From Gentiana macrophylla (lineage: Eukaryota; Streptophyta; Magnoliopsida; Gentianales; Gentianaceae): a DNA stretch of 64,000 nucleotides. Numbering within the stretch: the first letter of the stretch is position 1; every line of letters starts with the position of its first letter. The notes below the pieces were generated by a model. The model was not told the DNA's origin. It ran no database searches and worked only from the letters and a program-made list of their open reading frames with translations. A program made the translations under genes and the position numbers. This document shows, one piece after another, positions 48,828-59,829 of the stretch. Location of the stretch: the NCBI GenBank assembly GCA_026214975.1, contig CM047805.1, positions 8,828,463-8,892,462 of the forward strand, in the 5' to 3' direction.

Positions 48828-48899
48828 ATGAGTTGGCGATCAGAACATATATGGATAGAACTTATCGCGGGGTCTAGAAAAATAAGTAATTTCTGCTGG
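48828..48899 (+). pseudogene. ycf4: 5' end of plastid ycf4 (PSI assembly factor)
   Basis: The first 24 codons of the photosystem I assembly protein Ycf4 read [12 protein letters not shown], then SRKISNFCW. The open frame ends at the junction with antisense 23S rRNA at TGCTGG/GTGGGC. A plastid-derived nuclear fragment, not a functional gene. Confidence 0.
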
Positions 48900-49095
48900 G
48901 TGGGCTTACTACTTAGATGCTTTCAGCAGTTATCCGCTCCGCACTTGGCTACCCAGCGTTTACCGTGGGCACGATAACTGGTACACCAGAGGTGCGTCCT
49001 TCCCGGTCCTCTCGTACTAGGGAAAGGTCCTCTCAATGCTCTAACGCCCACACCGGATATGGACTGAACTGTCTCACGACGTTCTGAACCCAGCT
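48900..49095 (-). rRNA. Plastid 23S rRNA fragment (nuclear copy)
   Basis: The minus strand carries the conserved 3' region of plastid 23S rRNA. The plus strand shows GATGCTTTCAGCAGTTATCC, then GGTGCGTCCTTCCCGGTCC and TCTCACGACGTTCTGAACCC, all hallmark complement sequences. Only about 196 bases are present, so it is a non-functional fragment. Confidence 0.
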
Positions 49096-49668
49096 GGTTG
49101 TAACAATCCAAATGATCCCACTACATCAGGACCCTTTCAATCAACTTGCTTGCCAATCTTCACAAGAAAGACCCCCCAAAATGCAGAGAGACTTGCGAGG
49201 GCATATCCGGGTTGGTTAGTCCGGAAAGTCATGAGAGAGGCAGGCTTTTCGTTTCATGTTCACGGATTGCGATTTGCAGATGTTTTCTTTCCCAGGTAAG
49301 GAAACGATCTCAAATCTGATTCAATAAGTGAATTTCGACAGTGAATCTCATGTAAAACGATTTAATTATATCGAACCAAGTCCCAAAACGAAGACTATCA
49401 AAAAAATAAAAGAATCAGTGAAATTTCCATCACGCTTGGAGATCTAGATAAAGAGATATGAGTGTTTGAATATCGGGGAGAAAAGAGAGAAAAAAAAAAA
49501 AAAAAACTGGAGCTGTTGCCCCCAGCGCGTCCGAGTTATTTTTTTAATTATTTATTTATTTATTTTGGTTTTGTCCTCCGTTCTATAAAAATTATGGGAG
49601 TAGTCATTCTCCCTATAAAAACATTTGGCTGTCATGTTACTCAAAAATATTTCAAAAGTTATTTTATC
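49096..49668. other. Unassigned region after the plastid mosaic
   Basis: An open stretch at about 49178-49299 reads NAERLARAYPGWLVRKVMR, then HGLRFADVFFP and a possible donor CAG/GTAAGG. I do not recognise the protein; it could be another organelle-derived piece or an exon remnant. The remainder is A- and T-rich. Confidence 0.
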
Positions 49669-50259
49669 CCTAATTTTCCTCATTTTTTTCTAGATGGATT
49701 TTTATATGGTAACTCCAAAAATAATTTTTTTTAAATCTCAGTAGAAGGCACTAGTCCCGTTCTTATATGCTTTTGGGTGTGTCCCCGGTCACATATAAAT
49801 TGTGGTGTCATATGTTTATAAATAATGTGTATTTGTTTATAAGGACTAGTTTAAGTACTTAATTAGGTATTTAAGACACACTTAAATCTTATTTGGTTAT
49901 AAGGACATAAAATTAGTAATTAGACAAAACTACCCTTTTTTTTTTTTTTCTTTTTTTTTTGGGACGGTAAAATTTTTTTTTGGACGCTAAAAAAGTGTTT
50001 TTTTTTCTTGGACGCTAAAGAGACACCACGATGCATCGGGGGTGATCAATGCATCGCGGTGTCACTTCATCACGGTGTCTTTACATCGGGGTGGCCAATA
50101 GATTGGGGTGGTCAATGCATCGCTATGGTCACTGCATCGGAGATGTCTCTGCATCGAGGGGTCTCTGCATCGCGGTGTCTCTGTATCGGGGGTGGTCACT
50201 GCATCGTGGTGTCTCTGCATCGGGGGTGATCACTGCATCACGGTGTCTCTGCATCGGTG
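49669..50259 (+). mobile_element. Foldback-like element copy A, truncated
   Basis: Homologous to 52270-52862. Both start CCTAATT.TCCTCATT, share CACTAGTCCCGTTCTTATATG and CTTAATTAGGTA, and continue into the GCATCG minisatellite. Copy A stops where the minus-strand solo LTR begins at 50260, so its right arm is missing. Confidence 0.
50025..50259 (+). repeat. GCATCG minisatellite, copy A
   Basis: About 13 units of roughly 17-18 bases, of the type TGCATCGGGGTGGTCACT or TGCATCGCGGTGTCTC. The spacing keeps several frames open, giving spurious ORFs with repeated CIAVSLH-like peptides. Confidence 0.
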
Positions 50260-52190
50260 TGTTAGGAAATCTACACAGGAACGCAGCGGAATTCAAAATT
50301 TTATTTCCTTTGACCAGGATCGACTTCGTTTAAGCAATAAACAAATAAGCTAAAGACGGTGGTTACCTTGCTTGATCTAAAAGATCGACGCTTTGACCGT
50401 CTAAGGAGAGTAGCGATGCACGGAGCCGCCCAAGCGTTCGGCCTCTACCGCTAATCCACACGAACAACCCGCCGGAATCCACTATTGGATTGCTACTAGA
50501 AAAATTGCTAGACCGTCATTTTCTCTCTCTCAAAACTCTCTCTAAGAAGCTCTCTATTTTTCACAAGAACTATTAACTCTTGGAATTGTGATGTACAAAA
50601 GAGCTTGACACCCACCTCCTTTTTATAGTGGATGGGCGCCCCCCTAGTAGAGTAGAGAGGAAGAAAACCTTTTACTAGTAAAATAAGGAAAATATATTTG
50701 ATTAATTTATCTCATTAATATTCAATATCTTATATTAAATATATTTCCAAGATATATTGACAATATCTTATATTAAATATATTTTATTATATTATCATAA
50801 ATCAATTTACACTATGTGTAAATCTATACACATTAATATCTAATATTAATATATACCATAATTGAGTAACTTGCAAAGTTGTATCAATATACACAAAAGG
50901 TGCGCATCATATATATGTGAATATATATCTAATTAATCAACATGAATAATATAATACTATTAATTAAATTGCACAATCCAAGTGTATCTTATACTCATTA
51001 AATATGCGCCCCTCTGACCAACAAATTGGCTTCCGGAATATTCTTTAATTAATTAATATAATTAATATATTGTATTTAATTTATTCATAATAAATAAAAA
51101 CCACCATATTAATTTGCCACTATAACCATTTATAGTCGAGATAAAACTTTTATTATTTGGTTATCATCTATAACCACATTTTAATCCGGCTAGATGTTCA
51201 TATGTGTGTGACCCGATAGGCTTCCGAATATGTTGGCCGTAGACACAAAGTGCAAATTACGAAAATGCCCTTCATGCCTAACGATCACGGGATAGCATCT
51301 AGCAACACACCGTGACCCCCCAATCATCGGAAGAGTCAAATGCAATGACTACTACCTTTCATGTGAAACGGTTACCATGTAAATTACAATCCTATCGCTG
51401 TAATAATATCAATACGATCGTACGTCGAATGTCAAACATTAACGACCGTATCTTATAATCTGGATATCATGCTCTCTCTCGAAATAACTCATTTACTTCC
51501 ATTTTGCAAAGATTCACGAGAGTAAAACGTTCCTTATAAGAAAGCCCTTTAGGATATTCACCCCTACTGATAGGGTACGCGATTCCCAGACGACCAAACA
51601 TGTATACTCTGCATGTTTCAGTATCACACCCAATCACTGCCGCATGATCTCCCCGTGGCTAGGGGAAACCTTAACAGTGTCAAAGCATGACAATCCACAC
51701 CGTGATGCCATGAAGACTCTGGTCTAAAGGATAATTACACAACTGCCACATAGTGCGACACTTAATGTAAGTGGGTCAGTCTAACGTACGCATTCTCTAA
51801 TACACTTCCATGTACAGTCCAAGTGTCTCTACACTTCGACAGACGAGATCGATCCCTGCCCTTAAAGATAGAAAACATCTAATACGTGCTAGTCTGTTTA
51901 TACTATCAATGCCCTGTTTAATAGTACATCAGCCTAGTGACATTTAAGTATCAAACTTATTAAAGTGATTAGAGATCTCATCAACCATAATCGCTTATCA
52001 TGGTTTCTCTATCACAGTTTAATACTAAGGACGTTATCATATAACAATTCATAATTGGTTCCTTAAAAGAACAAATATATGACAACAGAAAAGCCATTTA
52101 ATATATGTATAAACATAAAGAAATAGTAGAAATGATCCGACACGGTCGGATCCAGTCCAACCCGGTTGGGTTTAGGACACTATTCCAACA
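50260..52190 (-). mobile_element. Solo LTR, minus orientation
   Basis: The plus strand reads TGTTAGGAAATC at the left and TATTCCAACA at the right (TGTTGGAAT on the minus strand). There is a minus-strand TATA box (TTTTATA at 50631-50637 on plus) and no internal region. The flanks CGGTG (50255-50259) and CGGGG (52191-52195) are a near, not perfect, 5-bp duplication. No coding capacity over 1931 bp. Confidence 0.
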
Positions 52191-52280
52191 CGGGGGTGGC
52201 CTAATTCTCCCCGGTCAGATCCAGTCCAACCCGATTGGGTTTAGGACACTATTCCAACACGGGGGTGGCCTAATTCTCCT
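52143..52280 (+). repeat. 69-bp tandem duplication across the LTR border
   Basis: Two units starting CGGTC.GATCCAGTCCAACC and ending GGGTGGCCTAATTCTCC at 52143 and 52212. Each contains the LTR end ATTCCAACA followed by CGGGGGTGG, so the border of the solo LTR is present twice. Confidence 0.
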
Positions 52281-52621
52281 CATTCTTTTCTAGAGAGATT
52301 TTTATATGGTAACCCCAAAAAAATTTTTTTTTTTTAAAATCTCAGTGGAAGACACTAGTCCCGTTCTTATATGCTTTTGGGTGTGTCCCTGGTCACATAT
52401 AAACTGTGGTGTCATATGTTTATAAATAATGTGTATTTGTTTATAAGGACTAGTTTAAGTACTTAATTAGGTACTTAGGACACACTTAAATCTTATTTGG
52501 TTATAAGGACATAAAATTAGTAACTAGACAAAACTACCCCTAATTTTTTTTTTCTTTTTCTGGACGGTAATTTTTTTTTGGACGCTAAAAAAGTGTTTTT
52601 TTTCCTGGACGCTAAAGAGAC

Positions 52622-52862
52622 ACTGCGATGCATCAGGGGTGATCAATGCATCGCGGTGTCACTTCATCACGGTGTCTCTGCATCGGGGTGGTCAATAGAT
52701 TGGGGGTGGTCAATGCATCACGATGGTCACTGCATCGGAGATGCCACTGCATCGAGGGGTCTCTGCATCGGGGGTGGTCACTGCATCGCGGTGTCACTTC
52801 ATTGAGGCGTCTCTGCATCAGGGATGTCACTGAATCGTGGTGGTTAATGCATCGAGGTGGTC
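52622..52862 (+). repeat. GCATCG minisatellite, copy B
   Basis: Same unit type and order as copy A with different base changes (for example GATGCATCAGGGGTGATCAA at the start), so the copies diverged after duplication. Confidence 0.
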
Positions 52863-53012
52863 ACCGGGGAAAAAAACTCCTTTTTAGCATACAGAAGAAA
52901 AAAAATACGTCCAAAAAACAAACAAAATTAGAGGTAGTTTGGTCTATGTACTCATTTTTTGTCCTTATAATCAAATAAGATTTAAGTGTGTCATATTTAC
53001 CTAATTAAGTCT

Positions 53013-53249
53013 ACTTAAAAGTAAGAAAGAAGATAGTAAGATAGAATTTTCATTAGAGTTTTTCTCTTGATTACAATCATCAAGCTATCTTAGCATATAT
53101 GCTAGATTTTGTTGTAACCAACTTCACAAATCTCAAGACACAATCTAATCCAAGGATTCTAATTGACACACCACACTACACACTTGTATACTCTAAACAA
53201 GTGACATGTGTCAACATAAAACTTATCCAAAACAGTCTTTTACTTTTCA
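53013..53249 (-). repeat. 3' LTR of the copia element
   Basis: 237 bp, nearly identical to the 5' LTR. At three internal sites it has G on the plus strand where the 5' LTR has A (CAAGAC/CAAAAC, CCAAGG/CCAAAG, ACATGT/ACATAT). Confidence 0.
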
Positions 53250-56200
53250 TCCCCCCTCAAACGAAACGTTGTATCCACCACGTTGAGTTTTCCACGAGCC
53301 AACTGAAATAACCGAGTCCCAAGGGGTTTTGTCAAAGTATCAGCAAGCTGTGATTCTGAAGGGACATATCTAACCACAAGCTTCTTTCCAAGGACTTGAT
53401 GTCTGACAAAATGGACATCAACTTCAATGTGTTTAGTACGTGAGTGAAACACAGGATTATGAGCCAAGAAAGTTGCACTTGTATTATCACACCACAACAC
53501 AGGCATCATGTTCACTGGAACCTACAACTCTGATAGAACAGACTGTATCCATAGAATTTCTGCAGCTGCAGCTACTAGGGATCTGTATTCTGCCTCTGTT
53601 GATGATCTTGCCACTGCCTGTTGCTTTTTAGAACTCCAAGAAACCAAAGAGTTGCCCAGAAAAACACAATATCCACTCACACTTTCACATAGGGTGAAGT
53701 AGCCCAATCAGATCTCGAATATGCTTGCACAAAGAAGATCGTGGATGCCTTGAAATGCAAACCATCTTTGTAATGTTCCTTTAACATATCTCAAGAGCCT
53801 CTTTACTGCCTGCCAATGCAAGTCAGTAGGTTTAGCCATAAACTGGCTTAGAGTATTAACACAGTAAGCAATATCTGGCCTGGTCAGAGTTAAATACTGA
53901 AGAGCACCAATAGCACTCCTATATAAGGTAGGGTTCTTCATCAATGGACCAGAATCTGGACTTAGAGACCTGTGTGTCACCATAGGTGTAGAACATGGCT
54001 TCAAGTTCCCCATACCTAGCCTATGCAGCAACTGTGTTACATAATGTGCCTGTGTCAAGTACAAACCAGATGTGTCTCTGTATGCCTCCACACCAAGAAA
54101 ATGGCTGATTGATGCCAAAGATTTAAGGGCAAATTTCTGATTGAGTTTGTTGATAAATACTTGTATAGCAGCCTGAGAATTACCTGTTACTAAAATATCA
54201 TCCACATAGATCAACACATACATAGTCACAGCTGAGTCTTTAAATATAAACAGGGAAGAGTCTGAAGTGGATTGCTTAAAACTCATACTGAGCAAGTGCT
54301 GTTTAAGTGTGGAAAACCAAGCTCTAGGAGCCTGTTTCAAGCCATACAGGGCCTTTTTTAAATGGCACACATAAGAAGGGTTGAATGGATCAACAAAACC
54401 AGCAGGTTGTGGCATAAAAATATCCTCTTGCAGCTCTCCATTGAGGAAGGCATTGTTCACATCAACCTGTTGTATATCCCAGTTCTGACTGACTGCAATT
54501 GCCAACACAATTCTGATGGTTGCTGGTTTTATAACAGGACTAAAAGTCTCATGAAAGTCCACCCCATAGGACTGTTTGAAACCTTGTGCAACCAATCTGG
54601 CTTTATGTTTATTAATTGTGCCATTGGGATTTAACTTCAACTTGAAGATCCATTTGTTCCCAATCAATTTCTGATTGGAATGAGGGGGAACCAAGTCCCA
54701 GGTACCAGTTCTCTGTAAAGCATCAAACTCAGTCTTCATGGCAGCCAACCATTGAGGTTGAGACAATGCATCAGACACAGTGGTAGGTTCTGGTAGAGTG
54801 GAGGAAGATGACTGAGCTAGAAAAGAATAGGTTTTAGGTTTAAAAATTCCACTCTTGGATCTAGTTTGCATAGGATGACCTAGAGCCACAGGTGGTGAAG
54901 GACTAGGAATAACAGGGGATGCCTCAGGACTGGGAATAACAGAACCAGAATCAGATGTAGAATAAGGTGAAGGATGAGGAGACTGGTCATGGATAGGATC
55001 AGGGCTATGAAGACTGGGAGACAAAGGAGGACTGGGAGCATTAAGAGAAGAAGGAGTAGAAGCAGGATCACAAAGAGATGTAGGCACATGAGGTGCTACA
55101 TTAGGATGGATAGTAGGACCAGTAGGAGCAGGAATAGTGAAATCCATAGGGAGAAAATAGGAGACCTCAGTGTTGGCTGAGAGAGATGAAGTATCTAGGC
55201 CAGTGTTTTTAGGGAAGCCAATGGAGTAAGGAAATTCAGTTTCATTGAAAATGACATGTCTGGATATATAGACACGACCACTAGGATCAAGACACCTAAA
55301 CCCCTTATGATCAGGACTAAAACCAATGAAAACACATTTCTTGGTATGAAAGTCAAACTTATGTTTGTTATAAGGCCTCAAAAAAGGAAAGCAAGTACAA
55401 CCAAAAACTCTCAGATTTGAGTAGTTAGGTGATCTGTGGAACAACTTTTCATAAGGAGACTTATCATTAAGGATAGGTGTAGGCAATATGTTAATAAGAT
55501 AGACAACATGCTGAAAACTCTCCCACCAAAGATGTAGAGGCATTTTGCCTTGAGCTAAAAGAGTCAGACCTAATTCAGTGATGTGCCTATGTTTTCTCTC
55601 AGCTTTTCCATTTTGTTCATGAGTATGAGGACAAGGGTGCCTGAAAAGAACACCAGCATTTTTAAGAACAGGTTCAAACACTATATACTCACCACCCCAA
55701 TCAGATTGAACCATTTTTATTTTAGCATCAAACTGAGTTGCAACAAGTTTCTGAAAATGAAAGAAAGCATTAAGTGCATCAGATTTGTTCTTTAAGGGAT
55801 AGATCCAAGTATATCTGGTGCAATCATCTAAGAAATGTATATAGTAAGTATAGCCAGAAGCAGATTTAACTGGGGAAGGTCCCCACAAATCAGTGTGTAT
55901 TAGCTCAAAAGGTTGAAAAACAGTAGTGTCAGATTTAGAGAAAGGTAAGGCATGATGTTTTCCATAAACACAAGCATCACAGAAATCCATTTCATTGCTT
56001 AACTGAACATTACAATATTGCATAGCAGTACTTAAGACTTTAAAAGATGGATGTCCTAATCTCCTATGCCATAGGACATCACTTTTAGGGCTACTGACTT
56101 CACTAACATAGACTCTAGTACAGACTTTCTGACTAATACTGGAATTTGAATGCTGAGGGCTTGACTTGGAAGAGTTGTGACTGGATTGAAGGGAGCTCTG

Positions 56201-56600
56201 GCTTGAAGATGGAAAAAGCTGATAGAGACCATGGTGCACTCTACCTCTGAGAAGAATTCTGCCTGTGGTTTTGTCCTTCACATAACAACCAATATTGTCA
56301 AACTCAACACTAACATGATTATCAGATGTCAACTTAGATATGCTAACAAGACTCTTAGTGATATCAGGAACATGTAGGATATTTCTTAGTTTAAGATCAG
56401 AAATAGGAGTGGGAAAATTAGTGGAACCAAGATGATTAATAGCAAGTTTGGAGCCATTACCTACTCCCAAAGTGTCTGATCCATTGTACTCTGTACTCAA
56501 CTGAAGTTTGCCAAGATCTGCAGTGACATGATTAGTGGCCCCAGAATCAGCATACCAATTAGGATCAGCAATAGACTCAGGACCAGCATAATAGGCGGCG
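53240..56600 (-). pseudogene. Copia pol (protease tail, integrase, RT, RNase H)
   Basis: A long open frame (56500-53708, about 930 codons) encodes, in order: HRRLGHPSF...CDACVYGKHH (integrase zinc finger), the integrase core with HTDLWG, QSDWGGEY and HEQNGKAERKH (D, D, E), a Pro/Ser-rich linker, and reverse transcriptase with KARLVAQGFKQSYGVDF, DVNNAFLNGEL and the catalytic LIYVDDILVTG. A frameshift at about 53745 breaks entry into RNase H (SDWATSPY, SSTEAEYRSLVAAAAEI). A TAG at about 53520 interrupts it again before WCDNTSATFLAHNP and TKHIEVDVHFVRHQ. The element therefore cannot make a full polyprotein as written. Confidence 0.
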
Positions 56601-57845
56601 GGGGCATTCGACTTCCTTGATTAGTTGTTTGTAGGGGTGTTGAAGTTATGATCAAACCTATACCAAAGATTCCACCACTTGTATGTTCGGTCTTTATTGC
56701 ACAATTGACATGTAGCTCTAGAGGTGTTGTTGTTATTTCCAGCTCTACCTCTTCCTCTAGACCTTCCACCTCTTGAACTTTGGCCACCCCTGCCTCTATT
56801 CTGTCCTTGATTGTTGTAATTTCCTCTACCTCTTCCTTGATAATTATCACCAGTTCTTACAACAGCATTAGCAGATGCTTGAGACAGATCAAGGTTAGCA
56901 GTGGGATTAAACCTTGCTATGAGCCTTTCATGTGTAATTAACTGAGCTTGTACCTCTGGCCAAGATAGAGCCCCCATCCTTGATGTAAGATTAACAATAA
57001 CTGACTCATATTCCTTGCCTAAACCCCAAGGTTGCAAGAATCGCCTGATCGAGTAATGGGATATCCAAAGAAGACTTACTTTATCTCGAATATGTCTTCA
57101 TCTGTGCCAGATAATCTGCCATTGTTTTTGATCCTTTTTCAGCTTTAGTTAATGCATCCTTATACTCCAACATTTGGGCTTCACACTGATTATTGAACAA
57201 CAACTCCAATGTTGTCCAGATCTCATGGGCAGTAGTGCATCCTACTACTTCAACCAGAGCTTGCTCACCATCATGATGCCAAGAGCGGCCAACCAACAAA
57301 GAATCCTTGGCCATCCATTCATCATATGCAGATTTACTGATAAGCACAAATGAGGTTAAATTTGGAACACCCAGATACTGTGGTGGACATGGAATAGTTC
57401 CAAACAAAAATGGTTCGAGTTTATGACCACGCACAACTGGAAGAACACTAAATTTCCATAGCAGATAGTTATTCCTATCCAATTTGATAGAACAAGCTTG
57501 ATTAAGGTTACCTCCAAGAGTATGAACTGGGGATGAAACTGGTGTAAGATTCATGGAAGAGAACGGAGATCTTTGGGTCAACAATGGTGAGCTTTGATTC
57601 GTCATAAATCCTGATGGAAAAGTACTGTAGACGAATCCACTTGAAGGAGAGCCACTGTGCATGAATCCGATCGAAGAAGAAGAGATTATGCCTGTTCCAG
57701 CAGACGGTATAAGCGGATTTTGACTGACTCCAACTTGTGTTGAGCTTACTTGAACCTGTGTTGAGCTCACCGGAATTTGGGAAGAGGTACCACCATTCTG
57801 TATACGTCCTTGTTCACCGGCGGACGGTGGTGGCGGTGTCGCCAT
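56501..57845 (-). pseudogene. Copia gag and protease region
   Basis: Starts MATPPPPSAGEQGR at 57845 on the minus strand, 20 bases inside the LTR end. The first open part covers about 254 residues with the usual gag features (LDRNNYLLWKFSVLP; ALTKAEKGSKTMADYLAQMK). It is interrupted near 57080 and resumes in another frame from about 57037 (MGALSWPEVQAQLITHERL), followed by a Gly/Arg-rich stretch. The zinc knuckle begins CQLCNK, but its His and last Cys are lost to a frame change. The protease motif YADSGATNH lies near 56560 in the frame that leads into pol. Confidence 0.
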
Positions 57846-57864
57846 TTTAACGGCTCTGCTACCA

Positions 57865-58101
57865 ACTTAAAAGTAAGAAAGAAGATAGTAAGATAGAATT
57901 TTCATTAGAGTTTTTCTCTTGATTACAATCATCAAGCTATCTTAGCATATATGCTAGATTTTGTTGTAACCAACTTCACAAATCTCAAAACACAATCTAA
58001 TCCAAAGATTCTAATTGACACACCACACTACACACTTGTATACTCTAAACAAGTGACATATGTCAACATAAAACTTATCCAAAACAGTCTTTTACTTTTT
58101 A
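57865..58101 (-). repeat. 5' LTR of the copia element
   Basis: 237 bp; borders set by the adjacent primer-binding site at 57853-57864 and the AGTCT duplication at 58102-58106. Confidence 0.
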
Positions 58102-58140
58102 AGTCTAATATGTGTCATTTTAGACAATTGACCCTATAAA

Positions 58141-59604
58141 TAAATCAATGTTATTTAACAAGTACGTCAACCAAAATTTCGATGGGCGCCCACTAAAACC
58201 CTTTTACTTTTACCCCAGTCCTTTTTGTTTTTTTTGTTTTTTGTTTTCTTGTCATATGTTTTCATTTCAAGTGCTTAATATTCTATTTTCTTGCTAAAGT
58301 ACCAATAACATTACAATTGTTTGGTTTAAATGAATAGTAATAATTTAATATTATAAAAATCTTTTATTGGCCTCACAAAATTACATAGTGCAAACATCAT
58401 AGGAAACCATGTTGAAAAGATCAACTAAGATTTTCCAAGTCATGGTCTCTCTTCACTATTCATTTATATTCATTTATTTAATCATTAATTTCGTTAATCC
58501 ATAAAGTGAAATATCATAAAAAGTATTTTTGATGAAATTGAAAGATTAATTGAGACTTTTCTAAATATTGAAAAATCAAACGTCCCAAACCCAAATTAAT
58601 ATCATATTATCTCCCCCTTTACAATTTAAAGAATCTAAGACATATCCAAAAGTTATTTATTTATCTATACACATCCTTCTCTAAATCAAGATGAGCTTTC
58701 CCTAAAGTATTATTAAATTCTCTTGTTTCTAGTTAGGTTGTTTCTCAAAATTGGTCAAAGATTTTTCCTACACCATTGTGATTTTACTAGATAAAACATT
58801 TAATTATGAATAACACTGAAATGAATTTGGAAAGTCGAATCGATTTTCCGAAGAACGATTCAGTGTGATGCATGATAAGTGTGGTGAATTAGAAATATTT
58901 CGATGTAGGAGATGTAAACGATTCAAGCAGTTCACAAACAGTATGACACTTGACTTATGAAAAGATCGTTCATATATGATTTAATAGAACCGATCTCGAG
59001 CAATTGTTTTGCCGATCGTTGCCTCTAGTTTTGTGTGGTTTAAATAAAGACTACTTAATTAAGTGATAAGCTATAGTCACCATATGTGTCTCTTACCTTT
59101 TTTAAAATTGGATTAATAGTGTTAGACACTATTTTTTAATTATTAATATTTTTTTTGCATTACCTTTAGTTTTGAATTATCTACCTTTTCATTGCTCAAA
59201 TTTATTGGTCTACTTTCGTATCCTTGTGTACTCCAAATTGGATATTTTTTTGTCCTTAATCGACATATGTCGGCTACCTAGGCTCGTTATAAAAGTACTA
59301 TGAAATAAAAATAATTTCATTTTGCGGATGTATTACTCAAAAATTCCCCTAGAATTTTGCCTCTCCCTCCCCACCAGATGCGGATATAAGATTTATTTAT
59401 TAGCGGAGTGTGAAACTAAATTTTCTAATAACAAAACAATTTTTTAACGACGAAACTAAATTGTTATAATATTAAAAAAATATCTCTCATTTCAGTGAAG
59501 TCACGTGATCTCACAATAACATACACAGATCCGCCGGTGCTCCCCTCCCAAAACCTCTTTGTAACACGATCTGAAAACATTAACTAGTTAAATTCATATT
59601 CCCT
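58141..59604. other. Intergenic; nothing recognised
   Basis: AT-rich with T runs near 58215. No supported genes, RNAs or element ends. Confidence 0.
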
Positions 59605-59829
59605 TCAAAAAAAATAAAAAATAAAAAATAAAAAAAAAAAAATCATATTGACTAATTTAAACATGCGGTGGGGGCACCACACCTGCAGTGGCGCTGAGTC
59701 CGGGTCAGACTCGTTTTTTGGTTCATGATCCAATATATGAATTCCAACAGTCAAACAATCCGAAGCCGATTTCCAAACAAAGTGTCTAACACGATGCGGA
59801 TGCACCTTAAGCTGCCAAATTCTTTTCAC
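59605..59829 (-). pseudogene. LINE reverse transcriptase zinc-binding (zf-RVT) fragment
   Basis: The minus strand reads KRIWQLKVHPHRVRHFVWKS, then ASDCLTVGIHI and VWCPH. This matches the zf-RVT module near the end of plant LINE ORF2 proteins (IW.LK.PP+V+HF.W+). Only about 60 residues remain; no RT motif nearby. Confidence 0.

Larger units (their letters stand above)
48706..49095. other. Mosaic of plastid-derived DNA (NUPT)
   Basis: Three pieces are recognisable. 48706-48745 (plus) is a conserved piece of organellar, probably plastid, 23S rRNA (CTGACCGCGTGCCTGTTGAA). 48828-48899 (plus) is the start of plastid ycf4. 48900-49095 (minus) is the 3' part of plastid 23S rRNA. In plastid genomes ycf4 and 23S rRNA lie far apart, so the pieces were joined before or during insertion into nuclear DNA. 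Confidence 0.
53013..58101 (-). mobile_element. Ty1/copia retrotransposon with 237-bp LTRs (TSD AGTCT)
   Basis: A 5089-bp element in minus orientation flanked by AGTCT (53008-53012 and 58102-58106). The LTRs are 53013-53249 (3') and 57865-58101 (5'), both 237 bp, with about four differences. On the minus strand the LTR starts TGAAAAGTAAAAG (TAAAAAGT in the 5' copy) and ends CTTACTTTTAAGT. It is followed at once by a primer-binding site, TGGTAGCAGAGC (57864-57853). A polypurine tract, GAGGGGGGA, precedes the 3' LTR. Gag-pol domains are present but interrupted. Confidence 0.
52270..58140 (+). mobile_element. Foldback-like element copy B, split by a copia element
   Basis: The left arm (about 52420-52550) and right arm (inverse of 52920-53012, continuing at 58107-58140) share CTTAATTAGGTA, then ACACACTTAAATCTTATTTG and AAACTACC in inverted order. 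The arms enclose the GCATCG minisatellite (52622-52862). The copia element at 53013-58101 inserted in the right arm. The exact outer ends and TSD are not resolved. Confidence 0.

Noticed and set aside
49740..49760. CACTAGTCCCG as the end of a CACTA (En/Spm) transposon
   Set aside because: No matching inverted end or 3-bp TSD is visible at the other side; the inverted arms lie further inside.
50008..50353. Three overlapping ORFs with repeated CIAVSLH or GVSASG peptides
   Set aside because: They are translations of the GCATCG minisatellite in different frames; the repeat period near 18 keeps frames open.
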